A stretch of 64,000 bases of DNA, from the NCBI RefSeq assembly GCF_037198285.1, contig NZ_CP147243.1, positions 1,790,422-1,854,421 of the forward strand. Direction: 5' to 3'. This DNA is from Haladaptatus sp. DJG-WS-42 (GTDB taxonomy: Archaea; Halobacteriota; Halobacteria; Halobacteriales; Halococcaceae). Below the pieces are notes generated by a model. It was not told where the DNA came from. It was given only the letters and a program-made list of their open reading frames with translations, and searched no databases. The position numbers and the translations under genes are program-made. Below, in pieces: positions 43,444 to 51,876 of the stretch (its first letter is position 1; the number at the start of each line of letters is the position of its first letter).

Positions 43444-45101
43444 AGTTCGCCCCCGTCGAAGGCGTTCCAGTCTGGGGTTCCCGCTTTCGCCGGGTCGCCG
43501 TCGCGGTTCAGCGTCGCCGCGTGGAGTGCGTGATTCAGCGCGGCCTGTGAGAGTTGTTCGCCCCACAGCGCGTGGCGCTCGCCTTTCCAGCGTTCCTGAT
43601 AGAGTTCGTCGAGTGAGGTGCGGGCCGTCTCCTCGTCGTGGTCTGGGTGAAGTTCGCTGGCAAGTCGCTGACAGCAAAAGCCACCCTGGCAGTTGCCCAT
43701 CGACGCCCGCGTGCGGATGCGGACGGCGTTCAGGTCGGTTCCCGAGTGGGTGAGCGCATCCTGCACTTCGGCACGGGTGACGCCTTCGCACTCACAGAGC
43801 ACGGGATTCGGCGCGTCGGTTTTGAGCACGTCGTCGGCCCGAGAGCCAAGACGTTGTACGGAGCGCCGGCCAACCGGTGAGCGAAGGCCGAACTCGTCCA
43901 TGTAGTCGTGGAGGACGGAGAAGTCCTCGCTTCCGGGAAGCGGTACTTGGGCTGTCTCACAGGAGGCGCGGACGCCGAGTTTCCCACAGACGTGGTCAGA
44001 GATGGACTCGGCCATCATCCGGTAGGTCGTGAACTTCCCGCCGACGATGCTCGTCATGCCGGGTAGGCCGTCGCGCTCTGCGTGGTCTAAGAGGAAGAAG
44101 TCACGCGTGATGTCCGTGGGGTCGGCACTGCCGACTTCTGGTGGTTCGTACAGTGGGCGCACGCCCCAAAACGAGCGAATGGTTCGCGCCTCGCCGAGAA
44201 TCGGGACGAGTTTCGTGAGTTCGTCGATGACCAAATCGACCTCCCACTGCTCTTCTGGGTACTTTTCGGGGTCGCGCACTTCCTCGTCCGTGGTTCCGAG
44301 AATGCACGTCGTCTCGTGGGGCACGACGATGTCCGCGTCGCCTTTTGGCCGACAGCGGTTGACAACGGTGTCCACCTGCCGGACGTTCATGATGGTCATG
44401 ACGCCTTTCGAGGGGCGGACTTCGATGTCCACGCCAGCCATGTCGCCGAGTCGTCCGGCCCACGCGCCCGTGGCGTTCACGACGTGGTCTGCGTAGATGG
44501 TCTCAATTTCCCCGGCCGAGTCGTTTCGCGGGCCGGGTTCGTGGCGGATTTTCGCGCCGACGACTTCACCGGCTTCGACCAACAGGTCGGTGACTGGCGC
44601 ATGGGTGAGGACGCGCCCGCCGTGTTGCTCCGCGCTCGCGGCGTTTGCGACACACAGCCGGAAGGGGTCAACCGCGCCATCAGGAACCCAAATCGCCTTC
44701 GCTATGTCGGGTGCGAGATACGGTTCGACCTCGCGGGCCTCCTGTGCGGTGAGCACTTCAGCAGGGATGTCGCAGGCGCGACAGCCGTCGAGTTTCTTTT
44801 GGAAATATTCTTCTGTGTCCTCGGGTCGTTTGACGAACAGCCCGCCCGTCTCCTCGACGCAGTGGGCGGCGATGTCGCGGAGGATGCGGTTTTCCTCGAT
44901 GCATTCGCGGGCGGATTTCTGGTCTGAGACGGCGTAGCGCCCGCCGCTGTGGAGCAGGCCGTGCATCCGGCCGGTCGTGCCGTGGGTCAGGTTGCCCTGT
45001 TCGACGAGGGTGACATCGACCCCGCGCATGGCGAGGTCGCGCGCGATGCCACAGCCCGTAGAGCCACCGCCGATAACGAGAACCGCAGTTTGTGAGGCCA
45101 T
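43440..45101 (-). CDS. glpA: Glycerol-3-phosphate dehydrogenase subunit A (catalytic)
   Basis: The 553-residue flavoprotein oxidises glycerol-3-phosphate to dihydroxyacetone phosphate. It has the FAD motif '[19 protein letters not shown]', the substrate-region '[20 protein letters not shown]', and a C-terminal BFD-like 2Fe-2S domain with 'CECEGVT' and '[11 protein letters not shown]'. The ATG at 45101 is preferred to 45113 because homologs start just before the FAD strand. It heads glpABC and is divergent from glpK. Confidence 0.94.
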   Translation of the reverse strand: MASQTAVLVIGGGSTGCGIARDLAMRGVDVTLVEQGNLTHGTTGRMHGLLHSGGRYAVSDQKSARECIEENRILRDIAAHCVEETGGLFVKRPEDTEEYFQKKLDGCRACDIPAEVLTAQEAREVEPYLAPDIAKAIWVPDGAVDPFRLCVANAASAEQHGGRVLTHAPVTDLLVEAGEVVGAKIRHEPGPRNDSAGEIETIYADHVVNATGAWAGRLGDMAGVDIEVRPSKGVMTIMNVRQVDTVVNRCRPKGDADIVVPHETTCILGTTDEEVRDPEKYPEEQWEVDLVIDELTKLVPILGEARTIRSFWGVRPLYEPPEVGSADPTDITRDFFLLDHAERDGLPGMTSIVGGKFTTYRMMAESISDHVCGKLGVRASCETAQVPLPGSEDFSVLHDYMDEFGLRSPVGRRSVQRLGSRADDVLKTDAPNPVLCECEGVTRAEVQDALTHSGTDLNAVRIRTRASMGNCQGGFCCQRLASELHPDHDEETARTSLDELYQERWKGERHALWGEQLSQAALNHALHAATLNRDGDPAKAGTPDWNAFDGGEL

Positions 45102-45307
45102 CCAATGGTACACCTGTCGAGTGCGATGACTTCAGGTTTTTCGCCGTTCTGGTTGGATGTTTGCTCGAACCTGTCACATCGGTGGGGTTCGCCCCGAAGA
45201 TTTATCGCTGGCTCGTGACCAGCGTATGGCAATAGGCTGGCCAATCAGTCACGATTGTTCGGCCACAACCGGCGAGTTCCCCACCGCTCGTCGTTTCCCC
45301 TCTACCA
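45102..45307. promoter_or_regulatory. Divergent promoter of glpABC and glpK
   Basis: On the plus strand CCGAAGATTTATC (45194-45206) is a BRE/TATA-like element, about 100 bases before glpK, implying a leader of roughly 75 bases. On the minus strand CGAAAAACCTGAAG near 45136-45149 could serve glpABC with a short leader. A perfect inverted repeat sits just after the glpK TATA element. Confidence 0.5.
45206..45224. promoter_or_regulatory. Operator-like inverted repeat in the glp promoter
   Basis: CGCTGG-N7-CCAGCG is a perfect inverted repeat located between the TATA-like element and the expected glpK start of transcription, where a repressor would act. No obvious glycerol regulator gene is adjacent; the nearest regulator is the IclR gene at 49637. 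Confidence 0.45.
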
Positions 45308-46849
45308 ATGACAGCACACACCTACGTCGGTGCAATCGACCAAGGAACGACCGGCACGCGATTCATGGTCTTCGACCACGCCGGACAGGTCGTCTCGAAC
45401 GCCTACGAGACCCACGAACAGCACTACCCACAACCCGGTTGGGTCGAACACGACCCGGTCGAAATCTGGGAGAACACCAAACTCGTCGTCTCACGGGCGC
45501 TCCGCGAGGCCGACATCGAACCCACCCAACTCGCCGCCCTCGGCATCACGAACCAGCGCGAAACGACCGTCATCTGGGACGCAGAGACGGGCACGCCGAT
45601 ACACAACGCGTTGGTCTGGCAAGACCGCCGGACGACCGACCGCGTCGAACGGCTCGAAGCCGACGACAAGGTCGAGTGGATTCGTGAGAAAACCGGCCTC
45701 GAAGCAGACGCCTACTTCTCTGCGACGAAAGCCGAATGGCTGCTCGACAACGCAGACCCCATCAAGATTCAGCGCACCCGCCCCGAAGACGTGCGCGACC
45801 GCGCCGAGGCGGGCGAACTCCGCATGGGCACGATGGACACGTGGCTCATCTACAAACTCACGGGCCAGCACGTCACCGACGTGACCAACGCCTCCCGGAC
45901 GATGCTCTACAACATCCGGGATTTGACGTGGGACGCAGAACTCCTCGCCGAGTTCGACATCCCGCGCAGTCTCCTGCCCGACGTGCGCCCCTCGAGCGAC
46001 GACGAGTACTACGGCTACACCGATGCCGACGGCTTCCTCGGCGCGAGAATCCCCGTGGCTGGGGCGCTTGGCGACCAGCAAGCCGCGCTGTTCGGCCAGA
46101 CGTGTTTCGACGAAGGCGACGCGAAGAACACCTACGGCACGGGGTCGTTCTTCCTGATGAACACCGGCGAAGAGGCGGTCACAAGCGACCACGGACTGCT
46201 CACGACGATTGGCTTCCAGCGCGCGGGCGAACCCGTCCAGTACGCCCTCGAAGGCTCCATCTTCATCACCGGCGCGGCAATCGAGTGGCTCGAAGACGTC
46301 GACCTCATCGCAGACCCCGCACAGACCGCAGAACTCGCGCGGTCGGTCGATTCCACAGACGATGTCTACGTCGTCCCCGCGTTCACCGGCCTCGGCGCGC
46401 CCCACTGGGACGGCCGCGCTCGGGGAACCATCGTCGGCATCACCCGCGGGACGAAGCGCGAACACCTCGTGCGCGCGACGCTCGAATCCATTGCCTACCA
46501 GACCCGCGACGTGGCAGAAGCGATGGAGAGCGATTCCGGCATCGAGATGAACTACCTCCGGGTCGATGGCGGGGCGGTGAAGAACAACTTCCTCTGTCAA
46601 CTCCAGTCGGACATCATCCAGACGGACATCGTCCGCCCAGAAGTTGACGAGACGACTGCACTCGGGGCGGCCTACGCCGCCGGACTCGCGGTTGGTTACT
46701 GGGAGACGGTAGACGAACTCAGGGACAACTGGCACGTAGACCGCGAGTTCACCCCGGAGATGGCTCCGGCGGACGCAGACAAACAGTACGACCGCTGGCA
46801 CGACGCGGTCGAACGCTCGCTCGACTGGGCGCGCGATGGGGGCGACTAG
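45308..46849 (+). CDS. glpK: Glycerol kinase
   Basis: The 513-residue FGGY-family kinase has the N-terminal phosphate-binding 'AIDQGTTGTRFMVFD', 'WQDRRT', the 'GTMDTWLIYKLTG' block, the conserved 'NTYGTGSFFLMNTG' and 'GLGAPHWDGRARG'. It phosphorylates glycerol with ATP, the first step of glycerol use in haloarchaea that feed on Dunaliella glycerol. The next gene starts at the base after the stop codon, so they form an operon. Confidence 0.95.
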   Translation: MTAHTYVGAIDQGTTGTRFMVFDHAGQVVSNAYETHEQHYPQPGWVEHDPVEIWENTKLVVSRALREADIEPTQLAALGITNQRETTVIWDAETGTPIHNALVWQDRRTTDRVERLEADDKVEWIREKTGLEADAYFSATKAEWLLDNADPIKIQRTRPEDVRDRAEAGELRMGTMDTWLIYKLTGQHVTDVTNASRTMLYNIRDLTWDAELLAEFDIPRSLLPDVRPSSDDEYYGYTDADGFLGARIPVAGALGDQQAALFGQTCFDEGDAKNTYGTGSFFLMNTGEEAVTSDHGLLTTIGFQRAGEPVQYALEGSIFITGAAIEWLEDVDLIADPAQTAELARSVDSTDDVYVVPAFTGLGAPHWDGRARGTIVGITRGTKREHLVRATLESIAYQTRDVAEAMESDSGIEMNYLRVDGGAVKNNFLCQLQSDIIQTDIVRPEVDETTALGAAYAAGLAVGYWETVDELRDNWHVDREFTPEMAPADADKQYDRWHDAVERSLDWARDGGD

Positions 46850-47962
46850 ATGGCGGTCGAACTGCTCGGGAACTCGCTCGAAGCGTGGCTCGTCCTCGTC
46901 ATCGCCGCCTTCGCGGGCGGCGCGTTCGGCGCGGCGCTCGGGGCGCTCCCGGCGTTCATCTTCACCGGCTTCATGGTCATCGTCGGCGAGGGCGCGAACA
47001 TCCTGAAAAGCGAACTCGGTGCGGCGGGCGTCGCCTCCGCCGACGCCATCACCGTCGGCATCACCGGCTCGATTGCCTTTGGCCCCGTGTTCGGCCCGCA
47101 CATCTCCTTCGCTGGTGGTGCCGCAGCGGCCGCCTACGCCGCGCGCAGGGGCTACATGGACACCGGGTTCGACTACTTCGAGGCGAAAAACATCGCCCAC
47201 GCGCTCGGCACGAAACCCGACGTGCTCGCCGTCGGCGGCGCGTTCGGCATCCTCGGGATGTTCATTCGCCAGCTTTCAGCAGGCTTCGGTCTCCCGTGGG
47301 ACCCCATCGCTATGGGCGTCGTCCTCTCGGCGATTTTCCACCGACTCGTCCTCGGCTTCCCGGTCATCGGGAACGCCCGTGGTAGAAGCCTCCTCGACAT
47401 GTCACCGTTCGAGCGCGAAGAGATGCGCCAGACCGCAGAGGGCGGGAAAGTCGTCGCTGACGGCGGTAAACCGGTTGCAGACGGCGGCGCGACGCGGCGG
47501 TTCAAAGTCGAGCCGTGGCTGCCCCACCAGTACGAATGGGCGAACGTGGCGATGATTGGCCTCGTCGTTGGCCTCCTCGCCGCCTACACCGCCGTGAAAA
47601 CGGGGAGTTTCTTCCTCGCCTTCGGTATCAGTGCGGCGTCGCTCGTCTTCCTCGCCCTTGGCATCGAACAGATTCCGGTCACCCACCACATCGCGCTCCC
47701 GGCGAGTACGGCCGCGCTCGTCATCGTTCCCGAAGCCGCTGCGTCCGTCCCCATCCTACCCGCGCTCGCGGTGGGCGCGCTGTTCGGCGTGAGCGGGGCG
47801 CTCACGGGTGAGGTCATCCAGCGCATCTTCTACGCCCACAGCGACACGCACTTCGACCCGCCCGCGGCGGCTATCGTCGTGAACTCGTTTTTCATCGCGG
47901 TGCTCGCCATTGTCGGCGTCCTCCCGCGGGCCGGGTGGGTTCCGATTCCTGGTTGGCTCTAA
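46850..47962 (+). CDS. Multi-helix membrane protein of the glycerol operon
   Basis: The 370-residue protein has about eight to ten hydrophobic helices and a hydrophilic central loop (about 185-220) with a short internal repeat 'VADGGKPVADGG'. It follows glpK without a gap. Haloarchaeal glp loci typically have such a membrane gene after glpK, and a role in glycerol entry is a reasonable inference because no aquaglyceroporin is seen. It lacks NPA motifs of the GlpF family. The sequence does not show the transport mechanism. Confidence 0.72.
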   Translation: MAVELLGNSLEAWLVLVIAAFAGGAFGAALGALPAFIFTGFMVIVGEGANILKSELGAAGVASADAITVGITGSIAFGPVFGPHISFAGGAAAAAYAARRGYMDTGFDYFEAKNIAHALGTKPDVLAVGGAFGILGMFIRQLSAGFGLPWDPIAMGVVLSAIFHRLVLGFPVIGNARGRSLLDMSPFEREEMRQTAEGGKVVADGGKPVADGGATRRFKVEPWLPHQYEWANVAMIGLVVGLLAAYTAVKTGSFFLAFGISAASLVFLALGIEQIPVTHHIALPASTAALVIVPEAAASVPILPALAVGALFGVSGALTGEVIQRIFYAHSDTHFDPPAAAIVVNSFFIAVLAIVGVLPRAGWVPIPGWL

Positions 47963-47980
47963 TTCGGGGCCGCCTTTCGA

Positions 47981-49477
47981 CTACCCTCCGTAGGATTCGC
48001 GCAAAGCGACGCGGTTCACTTTTCCCGTCGTGGTCTGTGGAATCTCGTCTACGAACTCGATTCGCTGGGGAACCTCGTGTTCGTCCAGTGCGGCCGCGCA
48101 GGCCTCCCGAATCCGTTCACGAGAAAGGTCGCCAGACCGAGTGATAATGGCCGTTACGACGGCTCCTCGAAGGTCATCTCTCGCGTCGATGATAGCGGCA
48201 GCGGCCACGCCCTCGATGTCGTAGAGCACGTCTTCTATTTCCCGTGGATAGATGTTCGCACACCCCGTCGTGAACATATCCTCGCGGCGGTCAACGATGA
48301 ACAGGTGGCCGTCGTCGTCCAGCCAGCCGATGTCTCCCGAGCGCAGCCAGCGCGTGCCGTCGCGTTCGACGAAGGCTTTCCGGTCATTTTGTGGGCGTTC
48401 GTAGCCCGGTGTCACGGTGTCGCCAGCCCACAACAACTCACCACGCTCGCCCTGCCCAACACGCTCGCCCGTCTCTAAATCCTCGATGCGCAGGGAGACG
48501 ACTTCACGGGTTGGCGGGCCGACGCTCCCCGGCTTTCGTTCGTGGGGGTCTGGCCGGTTGAACGCGGCGAGCGGCGTCGTTTCGGTCATGCCGTAGCCTT
48601 CGAGCACGGCGCAGTCGAGTGCCGTCTCGGCCTCGGTGAATCGGCCTTTCGGCAGCGGTGCGCCGCCAACGCCGACGAGTTCGAGCGACGAGATGTCGTA
48701 GTGAGAAAGGCGCGAGTCGTCGATGAGGTCGATGAGCATACTCGGCGTCAGGAAGGTGTAGGTCACCCGCGAATTCTCGATGGTGGCGAGTACCCGTTCG
48801 GGGTCGAATGCAGACAAGAGGTGGTTCGTGGCCTGTGAGAGGAGCAGGGGCGTCGTCGTGACGTTGAGGCCGGTCACGTGGAAGCACTGGCAGACGGTGA
48901 GGCCAACAGTCTGGCGCGTCAAGCCGAGAGCGTTGATGATGCCGTGGGCGTTCGAAAGCAGGTTTCCGTGTGTGTGGTGGACGCCTTTTGGCTGGCCGGT
49001 CGTTCCCGAAGTGTAGAACACTTCTGCGAGTTCGTCGCTGCGTCTGGGATGAACTGCGTACTCGGTATCCGCGTCGGCAAGCAAGTCGTGAAACGCGTGT
49101 CCAACACTCCCACCAACCGAAATCGGTGTGGCAACGTCCGTGGCCACATCTGCAAACGCTTCGTCGGTGACGACCACTGAAACATCGCTCACGTCGAATA
49201 TGTGGCAAATCTTCGAGGGGCCGAACTGGGTGTTGATGGGAACGGGAATCGCGCCGCACTTCATCGCGCCGAGGTACGCGGTCAGCAGTTCGAGGCTGTT
49301 TCGCAGACAGATGGCAACGCGGTCGCCGGGAGCGACGCCGAGCGCTTCGTAGGCGTTCGCGGCCGCATTCGTCCGGTCTGCCAGCGTCGCGTAGGTGTGG
49401 AGGGTCTCCGTATCGCTCACCGCCGGTTTGACCGGGGCGTTCCCCGCGGCGCGGTCAACGACGTTTGCGAAGTTCAT
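47981..49477 (-). CDS. AMP-forming acyl-CoA synthetase
   Basis: The 498-residue ANL-superfamily ligase has the P-loop-like 'FYTSGTTGQPKGVHHTH', 'GYGMTETTP', the hinge 'GDIGWLDDDGHLFIVDRREDMF' and the C-terminal catalytic Lys in 'QTTTGKVNR'. It activates a carboxylate, probably a fatty or aromatic acid, to its CoA thioester. The ATG at 49477 starts the family N terminus ('MNFANVVDRAA'). The IclR gene lies upstream on the same strand, with an identical 19-base repeat before each of the two genes. Confidence 0.9.
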   Translation of the reverse strand: MNFANVVDRAAGNAPVKPAVSDTETLHTYATLADRTNAAANAYEALGVAPGDRVAICLRNSLELLTAYLGAMKCGAIPVPINTQFGPSKICHIFDVSDVSVVVTDEAFADVATDVATPISVGGSVGHAFHDLLADADTEYAVHPRRSDELAEVFYTSGTTGQPKGVHHTHGNLLSNAHGIINALGLTRQTVGLTVCQCFHVTGLNVTTTPLLLSQATNHLLSAFDPERVLATIENSRVTYTFLTPSMLIDLIDDSRLSHYDISSLELVGVGGAPLPKGRFTEAETALDCAVLEGYGMTETTPLAAFNRPDPHERKPGSVGPPTREVVSLRIEDLETGERVGQGERGELLWAGDTVTPGYERPQNDRKAFVERDGTRWLRSGDIGWLDDDGHLFIVDRREDMFTTGCANIYPREIEDVLYDIEGVAAAAIIDARDDLRGAVVTAIITRSGDLSRERIREACAAALDEHEVPQRIEFVDEIPQTTTGKVNRVALRESYGG

Positions 49478-49607
49478 GCGCGACGATTCGTCTCGTGACC
49501 CATCTGTGTTTCCCACGATTGTTTGTTATCAACATTGAGATACAACGAGGTCGGCGCAGTGGCGTTCGGGTGCATCCGTCGCGTCTCCGACACTCGCCGC
49601 CGAAAGC

Positions 49608-49626
49608 TGTTCGATAATGTGGGACA
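49608..49626. promoter_or_regulatory. IclR operator-like repeat, copy upstream of the ligase
   Basis: TGTTCGATAATGTGGGACA is identical to 50445-50463. Its ends form an imperfect inverted repeat (TGTTC/GGACA). It lies 131 bases before the ligase start and 11 bases beyond the IclR stop. Confidence 0.65.
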
Positions 49627-49636
49627 TGCGGGTGTT

Positions 49637-50413
49637 TCAGTCGGAAAGCGTGGCGAAGACGATGTCCTCTCGGATGCTGTCTGCCTTCTCACAGACGATG
49701 GTCGCAAGGTCACCATCGAGTGACGACCGCAGCTCGTTGCCCGGCCCGTAGGCGGCGATTGCGCCGTACACCCGGTCCTCGGTGGCGATGGGGGCTGCGA
49801 CGCCGACGATGCCGTGGAGCATCTCGCCGGTATCGACCGCGTAGCCGCTCTCACGAATGGTTGCTAATTCCGCTGTAAGGGCGTCTTCGGTCGTAACCGT
49901 CCGGTCTGTGCGTGTTGGCAGTCCGTGGCGGGTGACAATTTCGTGAACTCGGTTTTCTGTGAACTGCGCGAGAATCGCCTTCCCGGGCGCGTTTGTGTGG
50001 AGGTGTTCGTGGGTCGGATAGACGTGTCTGGCCGAGGGCGGGAGATTCTCGTAGTCCCACCGGGTTGCGAGCAAGATAGCCCCACGACCGTTCTCCTCGA
50101 TGACGAGTTGGCTGTAGGTGTTCGTCTGGTCTGCGAGCGATTTCGCGGCCTGACGTCCGTGTAAGAACAGTTCGTTGCTGTTGCGAGACTCCCGGCCGAG
50201 GTGTAAAAACTGGGTGGTGAGTCGGTATCTGCCCTCCCGTTTGACGAGATAGCCAAGCGTTTCGAGCGTCTGAAGATGGTTGTGGACGGTGCTTTTCGGG
50301 AGCGAGAGCGCCGCGGCCAACTCGGTGACACCAGCAATCTCTCGGTCGCGAATCTCGTTGACGATTGCGTACGAGCGCTTCACCGAGTTGATGGGTACTG
50401 CCGGGTCGTCCAT
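49637..50413 (-). CDS. IclR-family transcriptional regulator
   Basis: The 258-residue protein has an N-terminal winged HTH (about 8-65, 'ELAAALSLPKSTVHNHLQTLETLGYL') and a C-terminal GAF-like effector domain with 'HLHTNAPGKAILAQF'. IclR regulators respond to carboxylic acid intermediates, which fits the acyl-CoA ligase next to it. The 19-base repeat upstream of its start and again upstream of the ligase suggests control of itself and the ligase. Confidence 0.91.
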   Translation of the reverse strand: MDDPAVPINSVKRSYAIVNEIRDREIAGVTELAAALSLPKSTVHNHLQTLETLGYLVKREGRYRLTTQFLHLGRESRNSNELFLHGRQAAKSLADQTNTYSQLVIEENGRGAILLATRWDYENLPPSARHVYPTHEHLHTNAPGKAILAQFTENRVHEIVTRHGLPTRTDRTVTTEDALTAELATIRESGYAVDTGEMLHGIVGVAAPIATEDRVYGAIAAYGPGNELRSSLDGDLATIVCEKADSIREDIVFATLSD

Positions 50414-50751
50414 GCCACTCCATCGCAGCGTTCGCACTTAGTTTTGTTCGATAATGTGGGACAACCTCGGTTCAACTCACCCGCGGACTCCCTCAAAAAC
50501 GCCATTCTACCAGAAATTATGCATTTATTTCTGTGAAATATTTCCACCTCATGCAGATGGATAATTTGTCGTAGATTGGTGTTAGAACAGTTTTTGGCTG
50601 GATTGAGATCTGGACAATCTGCACTTACTAGCTCGAATTTATAATTTATCAATCAATACCAAGGTTTATTTAACCACCCATGTATTGGCTGATACGGGAT
50701 ACGCCAGCAGTTGGCAGCCGGTTGTTGGTATCACCCTCTACAGTGACAACC
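50414..50751. promoter_or_regulatory. Promoter region between the IclR and GMC genes
   Basis: The 338-base gap has no convincing gene. It contains the 19-base repeat at 50445-50463, an AT-rich stretch from about 50510 to 50680, and a TATA-like GGTTTATTTAACC at 50663-50675 that could drive the GMC pair with a leader of about 55 bases. Confidence 0.45.
50445..50463. promoter_or_regulatory. IclR operator-like repeat, copy upstream of the regulator
   Basis: This is the second identical copy of TGTTCGATAATGTGGGACA, 32 bases before the IclR start codon. It would overlap the regulator's promoter, consistent with autoregulation. Confidence 0.65.
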
Positions 50752-51876
50752 ATGGATAGAAACAGCTCCGTGACGCGCAGAACCGTCATGAAAGGCATCG
50801 GCGGCATTGCCGCGCTTTCGATGTCGAACGCAACCATCGCAGATGCACAGGCCGCACTGACCGACCCACTCCCCAGTGACCCCCACACCGCAGACACGTA
50901 TCGGGCAATCGTGGACGCAATCATCCCCCGAACCCCACAGCTCGAAGCCGAACTCGGGCCAGAACACGTCCCTGGTGGGCTGGACGCTGAGTTAGAAAAG
51001 TTCCTCATCTGGGACTTCAACCACTTCCAAGAGATCCGCTCTGAGATGGTCACCGAGAAACTCGACGGTTCCGGCGTCGGGATGCCCCGGGCGATGTTCG
51101 AGTTCAGTCTCGATACTGGCGGCCTCCTCAGCTCGGACTTAGACGCCGTCCTCGACCTCGCTGACCTCTCGTTGCTCGACTTGCTCGATCTCGGCCTCGA
51201 CGCCGACGCGCTCGAAGACTACCTCACCTTCGGCGCAGTCGAGAGCTTCGACGTTTCGTTTGCCGACCTCGACACGGAGCGCGAGGGCGTTGCCGAGTTC
51301 GAACTCACCGTCGAAGCAGACGGAGAAGTGTACCACCAAGTGCTCCAGAACTACCCGTACGCGCCGGTGTTCACCCTCGCGTTCGACCTCGTCGCGGCGG
51401 AGTTCCTCGCAACGGGACAGAACCACGAACCGCCCGCGGCAAACGAGAAGTTCCCCGGCGGTGGGACGTTCACTCGACTCGCGCCACAGGATCGGCTGCG
51501 CTGTCTCTGGACAATTGTCGACGGCGGCGTCCTCGACGCGCTCGACGATCTCCTCTCGCCGATGATTCCGGACGTTGGCATCCTGAAGTTCGTCGTGATG
51601 GCGGTAAACGGCCTCCACGGCTTTGGCTACTACACCGAGTGGTCGGGCTACGGCAGTACGAAAACGGCCACGCCGAACGACCGCGTTATGGAGGTGTCCG
51701 AAGGTGAGGTACAGAGCAGACAACAGACCGACTACCCCGGCCCCGCACCCGGCTACGCCGCAAACTGGCGACACGCGGTGCCCGGTGGGTTCAAAGACCC
51801 GAAAGCGAAGAATCTGAACTTACCCGACGACCTCGCTGGCGATGACGTCATCGACGGTCTCGGAGGTGACAACTAA
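50752..51876 (+). CDS. Tat-exported partner subunit of a GMC oxidoreductase
   Basis: The 374-residue protein starts with a Tat signal ('TRRTVMKGIGGIAALSMS'), then 'TYRAIVDAIIPRTP', the pattern of gluconate 2-dehydrogenase subunit 3-like proteins that accompany GMC dehydrogenases. It is longer than most bacterial gamma subunits. Its stop overlaps the start of the GMC gene by one base (TAATG). It probably carries the signal-less flavoprotein through the Tat pore. The ATG at 50752 places the twin arginines nine residues in. Confidence 0.8.
   Translation: MDRNSSVTRRTVMKGIGGIAALSMSNATIADAQAALTDPLPSDPHTADTYRAIVDAIIPRTPQLEAELGPEHVPGGLDAELEKFLIWDFNHFQEIRSEMVTEKLDGSGVGMPRAMFEFSLDTGGLLSSDLDAVLDLADLSLLDLLDLGLDADALEDYLTFGAVESFDVSFADLDTEREGVAEFELTVEADGEVYHQVLQNYPYAPVFTLAFDLVAAEFLATGQNHEPPAANEKFPGGGTFTRLAPQDRLRCLWTIVDGGVLDALDDLLSPMIPDVGILKFVVMAVNGLHGFGYYTEWSGYGSTKTATPNDRVMEVSEGEVQSRQQTDYPGPAPGYAANWRHAVPGGFKDPKAKNLNLPDDLAGDDVIDGLGGDN

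Noticed and set aside
42202-43791. A longer glpB start giving 529 residues
   Set aside because: The extra N terminus is basic and lies inside glpA. The GTG at 43443 overlaps the glpA stop and starts directly at the FAD motif.
50380-50652. A 90-residue minus-strand frame between the IclR and GMC genes
   Set aside because: It overlaps the IclR promoter and the 19-base repeat, and its composition (Asn, Cys, Lys-rich) is unlike a haloarchaeal protein.
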